Assembly (NCBI GenBank): GCA_003153655.1
Contig: PMAK01000192.1
Location: 243 to 7,732, forward strand
Reading direction: 5' to 3'
Length of the DNA stretch: 7,490 nucleotides
Source of the DNA: Phycisphaerales bacterium
GTDB taxonomy: Bacteria > Planctomycetota > Phycisphaerae > Tepidisphaerales > Tepidisphaeraceae
Shown here: positions 1 to 5,645 of the stretch, piece by piece
How the letters are laid out: every line of letters begins with the position of its first letter
Numbering within the stretch: the first letter of the stretch is position 1
Position numbers and translations under genes: made by a program
The notes under the pieces: generated by a model
The model's input: only the letters and a program-made list of their open reading frames with translations
Database searches by the model: none
Told to the model about the DNA's origin: nothing

Positions 1-1043
1 CCCAGGATCTCGAATACGCCGGTCCGTCCCGCATAGCCCATCATTTGGCACGACGGGCAGCCGGTGGCGGCGTAGAGCTTTTTCCCTTCGTCGGGCGCGA
101 GCCAGGGGCGCACTTCATCAAACGTGTGCGGGGCAATGGAAAGATCGAACGATGTTTTGCATTTTTCGCAGAGCGTTCGCACGAGACGCTGCGAGACGAT
201 GCCGAGCAGCGATGTGGAAAGAAAATGCGGATGAACACCAAGGCCGCGCATCGATTGGACCGCCCCTGCGGCGATGGGTGCGTGAATGGTCGCCAGGACG
301 AGATGTCCGCTGTTTGCGGCCCGAACGGCGGTCTCGGCGGTTTCGGTGTCGCGGATTTCGCCGACCATGATGACATCCGGGGATTGCCGGAGAATATTCC
401 GCAATAGCGTGGAGAATCCCAGATCGATCTGCGGGTTGATCTGCGATTGGCGGACGCCTTCCATGGCGTATTCGATGGGGTCTTCGATGGTGTTGATCTT
501 GCGCCGGCCGTCGTTGAGACGAGCGAGCGATGCGTAGAGCGTGGCGGTTTTTCCGGAGCCGGTGGGGCCGGTGAGAAGGATCAGGCCGCTGGGATTGTCG
601 AGCATGCCGGTGAGTTCGCTCAACTGATCGCGGCCGAGGCCGAGCTCTTCGATTTTGTAGAGGTGCGTATTTCGACTGAGGACGCGGATGGCGAGGTCTT
701 CGCCATGCAGGGTCGGGATCATGTTTATGCGAAGATCGACGACTTGATCGCCATCGCCGCGGTAGATCCATCGCCCATCCTGCGGCCGGCGTTTTTCCGC
801 CAGATCCATTTCCGCCAGCGCCTTCACGTGCGAGAGAAATCGTTTGCCCACCTCGATTGGAATGATCGAAATCGGATGAACAATTCCGAGGTGTCTCACG
901 CTGACGGTGAGATTGGATTGGTTGCTGGTGAAGAAGACGTCGCTGGCGGGAAGCATGATCGCATAGGAGATCAGCTTCGAGACCGCCTGTTCGACGGGAA
1001 GCTTGCTGACTTCAACCATTGGCGTTTTGAGCGCGGTGTTCAT
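1..1043 (-). CDS. GspE/PilB-family secretion/pilus assembly ATPase, 3' end off the window
   Basis: This is a hexameric traffic ATPase that powers type II secretion or type IV pilus extension from the cytoplasmic face of the inner membrane. The visible 347 residues show, in order: an N2-like domain (about 14-100), an Asp-box region (103-120), Walker A GPTGSGKT at 159-166, the NTIEDPIEY strand at 184-192, the Walker B/His-box block from MVGEIRD (226-232) to GHLVLATIHA (246-255), and a zinc-type four-cysteine module (C292, C295, C329, C332) ending in GYAGRTGVFEIL. The four cysteines point to GspE/PilB rather than PilT. The N1 domain of about 150 or more residues that normally precedes this core is absent: the upstream frame meets a stop with no ATG. 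ATG 1043 is the first available start; ATG 1019 is an alternative. Neither has a strong SD. The start overlaps the STAS gene by 32 bp, suggesting translational coupling. I cannot tell gspE from pilB. Confidence 0.93.
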   Translation of the reverse strand, partial: MNTALKTPMVEVSKLPVEQAVSKLISYAIMLPASDVFFTSNQSNLTVSVRHLGIVHPISIIPIEVGKRFLSHVKALAEMDLAEKRRPQDGRWIYRGDGDQVVDLRINMIPTLHGEDLAIRVLSRNTHLYKIEELGLGRDQLSELTGMLDNPSGLILLTGPTGSGKTATLYASLARLNDGRRKINTIEDPIEYAMEGVRQSQINPQIDLGFSTLLRNILRQSPDVIMVGEIRDTETAETAVRAANSGHLVLATIHAPIAAGAVQSMRGLGVHPHFLSTSLLGIVSQRLVRTLCEKCKTSFDLSIAPHTFDEVRPWLAPDEGKKLYAATGCPSCQMMGYAGRTGVFEIL

Positions 1044-1413
1044 AGGTTGTCTCTGAGCCGGCAGTGATGAATTGGAGCGCGGATTTTTCCTCGGTCTTGA
1101 GATTCAGGACCATTCGCAATTTCAGAAGATCGATCAGTTCGGCGACCCGTGGCTGGGCGGAGTGGAGCGCGATCTTCCCGCCGGCGGACTGTGTCTTGCG
1201 CTGGCTGTCGATCAGCCAGCCGATGGCTGAGGAATCCATGAACGCAGTCTTGGAAAGATCGAGAAGAATAATGTGCGATGCCCAGGAGGCCCCCAGAACC
1301 TTCTCGAAGGGATTGTTTCCCATCGCCTCCAGAAGGTCATTGCTGGTGATGTCCCCGTCCGAGGCGAGCTTTACGTAGCCGGCTCTTTCAATCGATACGA
1401 GGGAAAGCTTCAT
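1012..1413 (-). CDS. STAS-domain protein (anti-sigma factor antagonist-like)
   Basis: A 133-residue single-domain protein of the SpoIIAA/RsbV-like STAS class. Such proteins usually act in partner switching, binding an anti-sigma or other kinase-like partner and being switched by serine phosphorylation. The signature is the strand ILLDLSKTAFMDSSAIGWL (about 49-67), with the family's phosphorylatable 'DSS' at D60-S61-S62, followed by a helix, the GGKIALHS strand (78-85) and a C-terminal helix around 88-104. The start at 1413 has an AAGG Shine-Dalgarno site at 1422-1425 with 8 nt spacing. It is the first gene of a two-gene unit with the ATPase, whose start lies inside its 3' end. No HPK/RsbW-like kinase or phosphatase is visible here. 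STAS identity is clear; the partner and pathway are unknown. A role in controlling the ATPase or its machine is inference from gene order only. Confidence 0.87.
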   Translation of the reverse strand: MKLSLVSIERAGYVKLASDGDITSNDLLEAMGNNPFEKVLGASWASHIILLDLSKTAFMDSSAIGWLIDSQRKTQSAGGKIALHSAQPRVAELIDLLKLRMVLNLKTEEKSALQFITAGSETTYEHRAQNANG

Positions 1414-1545
1414 CGGAGCGACCTTATCAAACGCGTCTTATGGGTGGTGTAATGGCGGCTCGAGAATTAATACGAACTCAACCATTTCCACAATAAAACG
1501 CTTACTCAATGCGTTTATCGGGTAAGGCAGGTGGGGTCTGTATGG

Positions 1546-1584
1546 AATAAAAAGAAGACACCGGCATTGCTGCACGGTGTCTTC
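1546..1584 (-). terminator. intrinsic terminator of the candidate small RNA
   Basis: A perfect 10-bp stem, GAAGACACCG (1554-1563) with CGGTGTCTTC (1575-1584), is extended inward by GCA/TGC past one bulged A, with a TTGC apical loop on the plus strand. On the minus strand it is followed at once by TTTTTATT (1553-1546). The plus strand has no T-tract after it, so the terminator points minus. It lies upstream of the STAS gene and insulates it. Confidence 0.75.
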
Positions 1585-1631
1585 CGGAGGGGAGAAAATG
1601 CGCCGTAGGCGCGATCCTTTAAGTTTACCTA
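1546..1631 (-). ncRNA. candidate small RNA, about 85 nt, with C-rich linker
   Basis: Read on the minus strand, a promoter-like TTGATT-N16-TATAAG is followed by about 85 nt ending in a strong intrinsic terminator. The transcript would have a short 5' end, a GCGCC-UAC-GGCGC hairpin (1600-1612), a single-stranded pyrimidine linker containing CUCCCCUCC (1586-1594), and the terminator hairpin. Such C-rich loops are known in regulatory RNAs that pair with Shine-Dalgarno sequences. No reading frame of note lies inside on that strand. No Rfam family is recognised; the RNA gene is inferred from signal order. The opposite-strand alternative is a short ORF starting at 1598. Confidence 0.42.
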
Positions 1632-1637
1632 TCTTAT

Positions 1638-1665
1638 CTTATACCACACACATTCCGAGAATCAA
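1638..1665 (-). promoter_or_regulatory. sigma70-like promoter for the candidate small RNA
   Basis: The -35 element TTGATT lies at 1660-1665 and the -10 element TATAAG at 1638-1643, with a 16-bp spacer. A TAAGAT two bases downstream gives an 18-bp alternative. The predicted start is near 1629-1631. Matches are 4/6 for each hexamer. Confidence 0.4.
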
Positions 1666-1985
1666 ATGCTCTCTCCTTGATGAATCCAAGAACCCATCGG
1701 CCGAAATACTCGACATTCTATAATATTTTCGGCAAATCATATCGGTTTATTGCCATTTCGCACAACATTCCGTCTATCTACAGGACGGAGTCGATTTCCG
1801 TCTGCTCCACATGAACTACGGCGTTCGACCCATAAAAGTTGCACCAAAATGTTCGGAAACGGGTAAATACCGCCTTTGGGCGGCTTGGGTGCTGGCGGTG
1901 GGATGTATCACATACTGTGGGCCGACACGGCACGGCTCTGTCTGCTGTATCTGGCCCTCAACCGAGATGTGATGGAAAAATTTTC

Positions 1986-2017
1986 TTGACCTGACGAATG
2001 CCCCGGTGTTTCATAAT
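1986..2017 (+). promoter_or_regulatory. possible promoter of the HicB-like gene, leaderless start
   Basis: TTGACC (1986-1991) and CATAAT (2012-2017) are separated by 20 bp, longer than ideal. The -10 ends 5 nt before ATG 2023, so transcription would begin at or next to the start codon. No Shine-Dalgarno sequence precedes the ATG, in keeping with a leaderless mRNA. Confidence 0.3.
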
Positions 2018-2022
2018 TGGGT

Positions 2023-2277
2023 ATGCGACAGTGCTATCACACCATCATCAAGCCCGAGTCCACTGATTGTTTCGTGGGATGGGTCGAGGAAATCCCCGGC
2101 ACGCTCACCCATGGCCGGTCTTTGGACGAGTGCCGAAAAAAACTGCGCACGTCACTGCTGCTCATGGTGGAGACTCATCGCGATGAAGCGCGGCTGCCCC
2201 TGGATGCCTCGTGCATTCAGGAAGCGATGGAGATCGATACCGACGAGTTGCACGCGTCGTCGCATCAGTTGGCCTGA
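2023..2277 (+). CDS. HicB-like antitoxin-family protein, solo
   Basis: An 84-residue protein with the HicB partial RNase H-like fold. It has an N-terminal strand (YHTIIKPES), the core GWVEEIPGTLTHGRSLDECR (19-38) equivalent to the family's 'yVPELPGchtqGdTleEA' block, then a long helix (KKLRTSLLLMVETHRDEARL). HicB proteins neutralise the mRNase HicA and often repress their own operon through a C-terminal HTH or RHH domain. No such DNA-binding domain is evident, and no HicA-like gene lies beside it on either strand, so it appears orphan. ATG 2023 is chosen; an in-frame TTG at 2017 overlaps the predicted -10. The 3' end overlaps the convergent TPR gene by 13 bp. Role unknown; it may be a TA remnant or a stand-alone regulator. 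Confidence 0.8.
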   Translation: MRQCYHTIIKPESTDCFVGWVEEIPGTLTHGRSLDECRKKLRTSLLLMVETHRDEARLPLDASCIQEAMEIDTDELHASSHQLA

Positions 2278-3605
2278 GAATTCGTCGTGGTCGGCATCGT
2301 CCCCGGCAGGTCTCTCAGCGGAACACCATCCACGCCGATGATCTGCTGCAACCCCGTGAATTTCGGCACAGGAATTTCCTGCTGCACTTGTTTCTCGCGA
2401 TTCTTCAGTGCAATTTGTCCCTGTTGAATTACTCTTTTGTCGTTGGCTAATTTTTCGTTGTCGCGGCGCAACTGGTAATAAATGTCGGGCAGCGGCATCT
2501 GAATGCTGTTGCCGTTTTGATCCGTGTACATACTTCGCGCTTGGTGTCGATCCATCTCACCCTGATTCGCGCTCATTTCGGAATCGATTTCTCCAATTTT
2601 CTGTTGCAGCGCATCAAACTGCTGCTGGATATTGTCCAGTTGCTGTTTGACCTTGGCTTCGGCGGCTTTCAAATCCTGTAGTTGCTTGGCTGTGACCCAG
2701 GTGGCGCCCCAGCGATAAAGTCCCTGCTGCGCCGCAGCCTGTTGCAGCTGCGCATCCTGATCCGCAAAGAGAGAGACCGCCTGGATCACAACCGGCGCTT
2801 TCTTGTTGTCATCCGGTATCGCGTTGAGCGCCTCGGCGACGTTATCGAGAATCTCCTTGGCCTGTGGGGTTGCCATCATCGCCTGGCCATAAAAACTCAT
2901 CGCGACGACGAACGATTTTTGACGCCACGCGATCACGGCGAGGTTATTCAGCGTGGGGGCGTGGCTGTGCACGACCTGGTTTACCGCGTCGAAAAACTTG
3001 CGAGCTTGCGCGACTTGGTCCTGCTTGTAGAGGGCGACGCCTTGCAGATAGAGCGCGGCCGCGCATTCGGGATCGTCCTCCAGCGCCTGCTGCAAAATTT
3101 TCTCTGCATCTTTGTAGTGATAGTTGAGAATCAGATCCTTGGCCGGCAGCGCTTCGGATTGGGCTAGCTCGCGCCGGCGCTGACGCTCGTCAGCCGTGAT
3201 CCATTTGTCTCCGAGCTTGACGAGTCCCTGGTCGAGACGGTCCTGCCACATGCGGAGGTCTTTGTTCGCCTCGGCCACGACGGTTTGATCGCCCGCCTGG
3301 TCGATGAATTTCTGGTATCGGCCGACGATGTCCTGAAGATCGGACAGATGCTCGGCGACGCGTCGCAACGAGGCGAGGCGATCGGCGGCGACGGAAACAT
3401 TTTCCGCCCCGCGGCTGGCTTCGATGGAAGCAACTTTGTCGGCGGGGACGGTGGTAATCGTCCCATCTTTCTGCGTGACGGCCCAGCCATCGGATGTCCG
3501 CTGGATTTTGCCTTCGACTTTTGTGCCGTCGGTGAGATTGATGACGTCGGCGTGAGTTGCCGCCGAGAGGATGAGAAAAGCAATCAGCGCGGGGATCGCC
3601 CTCAT
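2265..3605 (-). CDS. Exported TPR/coiled-coil protein with repeated W-[IV]-T motif
   Basis: A 446-residue predicted periplasmic protein. Residues 1-19 form a Sec signal peptide (MRAIPALIAFLILSAATHA) with a THA|D cleavage site. A small beta-rich segment follows (DVINLTDGTKVEGKI to about 62). Segment 128-147 contains LGDKWITADERQ, and 296-316 contains YRWGATWVTAKQLQ; these 'G-x-W-[VI]-T' units recall segments common in planctomycete exported proteins. TPR-like helices span about 157-262, including AKDLILNYHYKDAEKILQQAL and AAALYLQGVALYKQDQVAQA. Q/K/E-rich coiled coil runs about 305-352 and 378-410. The C-terminal tail is low complexity (TMPTTTNSQAN). The start at 3605 lacks an SD but sits 6 nt after a -10 TAAAAT. 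It is probably a scaffold in envelope or complex assembly; no enzyme motif is seen and the exact function is unknown. Confidence 0.82.
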   Translation of the reverse strand: MRAIPALIAFLILSAATHADVINLTDGTKVEGKIQRTSDGWAVTQKDGTITTVPADKVASIEASRGAENVSVAADRLASLRRVAEHLSDLQDIVGRYQKFIDQAGDQTVVAEANKDLRMWQDRLDQGLVKLGDKWITADERQRRRELAQSEALPAKDLILNYHYKDAEKILQQALEDDPECAAALYLQGVALYKQDQVAQARKFFDAVNQVVHSHAPTLNNLAVIAWRQKSFVVAMSFYGQAMMATPQAKEILDNVAEALNAIPDDNKKAPVVIQAVSLFADQDAQLQQAAAQQGLYRWGATWVTAKQLQDLKAAEAKVKQQLDNIQQQFDALQQKIGEIDSEMSANQGEMDRHQARSMYTDQNGNSIQMPLPDIYYQLRRDNEKLANDKRVIQQGQIALKNREKQVQQEIPVPKFTGLQQIIGVDGVPLRDLPGTMPTTTNSQAN

Positions 3606-3611
3606 GGTGGA

Positions 3612-3640
3612 ATTTTAGGCCATAAATCGCCGCATGGGAA
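3612..3640 (-). promoter_or_regulatory. promoter of the TPR gene, predicted leaderless
   Basis: On the minus strand, TTCCCA (3635-3640) and TAAAAT (3612-3617) are separated by exactly 17 bp. Six bases separate the -10 from ATG 3605, which puts the expected +1 on the A of the ATG. There is no Shine-Dalgarno sequence. The site lies in the 65-bp divergent spacer shared with prmC. Confidence 0.45.
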
Positions 3641-3654
3641 ATAGCCGCTTCGTG

Positions 3655-3660
3655 TACAAT
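3655..3660 (+). promoter_or_regulatory. -10 element of prmC
   Basis: TACAAT is followed by 10 bases before ATG 3671, predicting a start near 3667 and a leader of only a few nucleotides. No convincing -35 is seen 16-18 bp upstream, where the divergent TPR promoter lies, so the two may compete or share activation. Confidence 0.3.
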
Positions 3661-3670
3661 CCGTTTTAAG

Positions 3671-4561
3671 ATGCCCGAATCCGAAGGGACATGGACGGTC
3701 CGGCGGCTTCTCGAATGGACGACTCCATTTTTCGAGCGAAAAGGGATTGATTCCCCGCGGCTGAGCGCCGAATTGCTGCTGGCCCATGTGCTGGCGGTTC
3801 CGCGAATCAAGCTTTACACGGATTATGAGCGAATTCTCGAGCCGCAGCATTTGGCGGCCTATCGTGAACTTGTCCGCCGCGCGTCCGAACAGGAGCCGGT
3901 GGCGTATCTCACCGGACGGGCGCATTTCTTCAATCTCGAATTCCACATCACCCGTGATGTGCTGATCCCCCGACCGGATACCGAGACGCTGGTGGACAAT
4001 GTGATTCAGGTCATCCGACGTCAGTCGGGACTGGAAGCGCTGCGCGCGCTCGATCTCTGCACGGGCAGCGGATGCATCGCGGCGGCGATCGCACATAACG
4101 TGAAGGAAGCGGTGGTGGTCGCGACGGATATCAGCGAAGCCGCCGTTGGCGTCGCCCGCGAAAATCTTCAGCGGCTAGGTTTGGCCGGCCGCGTGACGGT
4201 TGAGCAGGGGGATCTTTTTGCGCCGCTGGACAAGCTGGTTGATCGGTATCCGTTTCATTTGCTGGTGGCCAATCCACCCTATATTCCGACGGGTCAGATT
4301 CCCGGATTGGATCGGAGCGTGCGCGAATATGAGCCGCTGGCTGCGCTCGATGGTGGACTGGATGGGCTGGTGATTCATCGCCGAATCCTCGCCGAGGCTC
4401 CGCCGCGATTGTTGCCGGGGTCGCATATATTTCTGGAGATCGCATTCGATCAGGCGGAGGTGGCCCGAGAGGTGGCCGGGGAATATGTGGCGTTTACGGA
4501 TGTGCGGATTCTCAAGGATCACGCGGGGAATGACCGGGTGCTGACTGCCCGGCTGGCGTAA
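3671..4561 (+). CDS. prmC: Peptide chain release factor N5-glutamine methyltransferase
   Basis: PrmC (HemK) transfers a methyl group from S-adenosylmethionine to the glutamine of the GGQ motif in release factors RF1 and RF2 in the cytoplasm, raising termination efficiency. The 296-residue length is typical of the family. An N-terminal helical domain (about 8-75) is followed by the characteristic HFFNLEF-x-ITRDVLIPRPDTETLVD linker (85-109), the SAM-binding loop LDLCTGSGCIAAAIA (127-141), the acidic TDIS site (152-155), and the catalytic N-P-P-Y-I-P at 201-206, which positions the substrate amide. The C-terminal EYEPLAALDGG and LEIAFDQ elements are also present. ATG 3671 has no good SD (a weak TTTTAAG precedes it). 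Its frequent partner prfA is not adjacent; it is divergent from the TPR gene instead and ends at the terminator shared with rpsI. Confidence 0.96.
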   Translation: MPESEGTWTVRRLLEWTTPFFERKGIDSPRLSAELLLAHVLAVPRIKLYTDYERILEPQHLAAYRELVRRASEQEPVAYLTGRAHFFNLEFHITRDVLIPRPDTETLVDNVIQVIRRQSGLEALRALDLCTGSGCIAAAIAHNVKEAVVVATDISEAAVGVARENLQRLGLAGRVTVEQGDLFAPLDKLVDRYPFHLLVANPPYIPTGQIPGLDRSVREYEPLAALDGGLDGLVIHRRILAEAPPRLLPGSHIFLEIAFDQAEVAREVAGEYVAFTDVRILKDHAGNDRVLTARLA

Positions 4562-4591
4562 CAATGCAAAGCTATCGCGCGATGTAGAAAC

Positions 4592-4632
4592 AAAAAAAGC
4601 CCATGGCAACGCCACGGGCTTTGGTGATTTTT
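4592..4632. terminator. bidirectional terminator between prmC and rpsI
   Basis: The stem AAAGCCC (4596-4602) pairs with GGGCTTT (4616-4622). After one A/C mismatch the inner TGGC/GCCA pairs across an AAC loop. On the minus strand it is followed by a seven-T tract (4598-4592), a strong stop for the rplM-rpsI mRNA. On the plus strand TTT then GGTGATTTTT gives a weaker tail that can end prmC. It starts about 20 bp beyond the 3' end of rpsI and 35 bp beyond that of prmC. Confidence 0.88.
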
Positions 4633-4641
4633 GATATCCAA

Positions 4642-5097
4642 TTATCTCTTGGAGAACTGGAACTTCCGGCGTGCGCCGCGCTGGCCGTATTTCTTTCGTT
4701 CCTTCATGCGGCTATCGCGGGTCAAGAATCTGGAACCTCGCAAAGCGGGTTCGAGACTTGAATCATATTTGGCCAATGCTCGCCCGAGCCCCAGCACGAT
4801 CGCCCCGGCCTGTCCGGTGTGGCCGCCGCCGTTGCAGCGGGCCCAGATGTCCATCTTTCCGCCGGTGTTGGTTACTTCCAGCGGGCCGAAGATCGATTTG
4901 CGATCCTGCTCGGCCGTGAAATAGTCGTTGAGTGTGCGGCCGTTGACCTCGATCTTGCCGCTGCCCGGGGCGATGCGAACACGCGCGACAGCCGACTTGC
5001 GGCGACCGACGCCCCAGGTGTAAGTGGGCTTGCCTTTGGGAGCGGCCTCCCCGGCCGGCTGTGTCTTTTCAACTGTTGGCGTTGCGTCTTGAGGCAT
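4642..5097 (-). CDS. rpsI: 30S ribosomal protein uS9
   Basis: uS9 sits in the head of the small ribosomal subunit, and its C-terminal tail reaches the P-site tRNA anticodon. The protein has 151 residues. A Pro/Ala/Lys-rich N-terminal extension (1-25) precedes the conserved core: TWGVGRRKSAVARVRI (27-42), G-x-I-x-VNGR (47-54), NGGGHTGQAGAIVLGLGRAL (89-108), then the basic tail TRDSR-KERKKYGQRGARRKFQFSKR with its canonical terminal SKR. The extra N-terminus makes it longer than the usual 130 or so. It follows rplM by 54 bp in the same operon. The SD is poor: only a GAAAG about 10 nt upstream of ATG 5097, so translation may rely on coupling. Confidence 0.98.
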   Translation of the reverse strand: MPQDATPTVEKTQPAGEAAPKGKPTYTWGVGRRKSAVARVRIAPGSGKIEVNGRTLNDYFTAEQDRKSIFGPLEVTNTGGKMDIWARCNGGGHTGQAGAIVLGLGRALAKYDSSLEPALRGSRFLTRDSRMKERKKYGQRGARRKFQFSKR

Positions 5098-5151
5098 TCG
5101 TGTTCGCTTTCAATATGACGTTTGATCCCGTTGACGTTCAATCTCGCCGGC

Positions 5152-5586
5152 TCAGATGGCCAGCTTCAGTTCCTTGGGTCGCTGGGCGGCGTGCGGATGC
5201 TCGCCGCCCTTGTAAATTTTTACCTTGCCGAGGATATCGTGACCGAGCTTGCTCTTGGGGAGCATTCGGCGGATGGCGAGTTCGACGAGCTTGACCGGAT
5301 GCCGCTCGTTCATCCTCTTATAGGAGTAGAGATGCCGACCGCCCGGATAACGGGAGTAGGTATCGTATTCGAGCACATCGGCCTTCTTGCCGGTGACTCG
5401 AATCTTCTCGGCATTGAGGACGATGACGAAATCGCCGGTATCGACGTGCGGGGTATAGGTGGCCTTATTCTTACCCTGAACAATCATGGCAATCTTCGAC
5501 GCGAGACGGCCCAAGACCTGATCCGTGGCATCGACGATATACCAGTCAGCTTTAACTTCGCCCGGCTTGGGCATGTACGTGCTCAT
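5152..5586 (-). CDS. rplM: 50S ribosomal protein uL13
   Basis: uL13 is an early-assembling protein of the large subunit that binds 23S rRNA. The 144-residue product matches the usual length of about 142. Visible family blocks are [18 protein letters not shown] (14-31), a [24 protein letters not shown] stretch (38-62), YSRYPGGRH (about 77-85), and the [32 protein letters not shown] block near the C-terminus. The open frame extends to 5673, but ATG 5586 is the start: it matches the family N-terminus and has SD AAAGGA (5593-5598) with a 6-nt spacer. Upstream in-frame sequence is the leader hairpin. It is the first gene of the rplM-rpsI operon, controlled by the promoter and putative attenuator listed separately. 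Confidence 0.98.
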   Translation of the reverse strand: [144 protein letters not shown]

Positions 5587-5604
5587 CGCTGGTCCTTTGC
5601 AGAC

Positions 5605-5638
5605 AAAAAACCTCCCGGCGCACCCGTGAGCCGGAAGG
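5605..5638 (-). promoter_or_regulatory. rplM leader hairpin with T-tract, candidate transcription attenuator
   Basis: On the minus strand CCTTCCGGC (5630-5638) pairs with GCCGGGAGG (5611-5619) over nine base pairs with one G-U, around a 10-nt loop, and six T residues (5605-5610) follow. This is a full intrinsic terminator that ends about 18 nt before the rplM ATG and begins about 2 nt after the predicted transcription start. No promoter fits between it and the gene, so rplM transcription must pass through it. UCCUU at the leader's 5' end (5635-5639) can alternatively pair with the AAGGA of the SD. It could also simply be the terminator of the sigma gene. Confidence 0.6.
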
Positions 5639-5645
5639 ATCGGGA

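Larger units (their letters stand above)
1414..2022. other. 609-bp intergenic region, no confident protein gene
   Basis: This stretch is visibly more AT-rich than its neighbours. It holds a candidate small RNA unit on the minus strand (listed separately), a weak hairpin AAACGC/GCGTTT (1496-1501 and 1511-1516) in the probable promoter region of the STAS gene, an imperfect 9-bp stem with one bulged base (1700-1708 and 1724-1733), a TCCGTC/GACGGA/TCCGTC triplet (1769-1802), and a small CCGCC-TTTG-GGCGG hairpin (1870-1883) without a T-tract. Three short open frames (1598-1723, 1811-1972, 1903-1989, all plus) are discussed in the findings or rejected list. No tRNA, IS end or CRISPR repeat is visible. 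Confidence 0.6.

Noticed and set aside
447..1067. Long plus-strand frame opposite the ATPase gene
   Set aside because: It is the antisense shadow of a gene with clear GspE/PilB motifs; its own translation has no recognisable domain.
1642..1743. 33-codon minus-strand frame starting ATG near 1743
   Set aside because: No SD, and its end runs into the sRNA promoter; likely chance.
1870..1883. CCGCC-TTTG-GGCGG hairpin as a terminator
   Set aside because: Five base pairs only and no T-tract on either strand.
1811..1972. 53-codon plus-strand frame with a hydrophobic, Cys-rich middle
   Set aside because: No Shine-Dalgarno site or promoter before ATG 1811, and it overlaps another frame; composition alone is not enough.
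2682..3167. Plus-strand frame opposite the TPR gene
   Set aside because: Shadow of the TPR coding frame, with no start signal or similarity.
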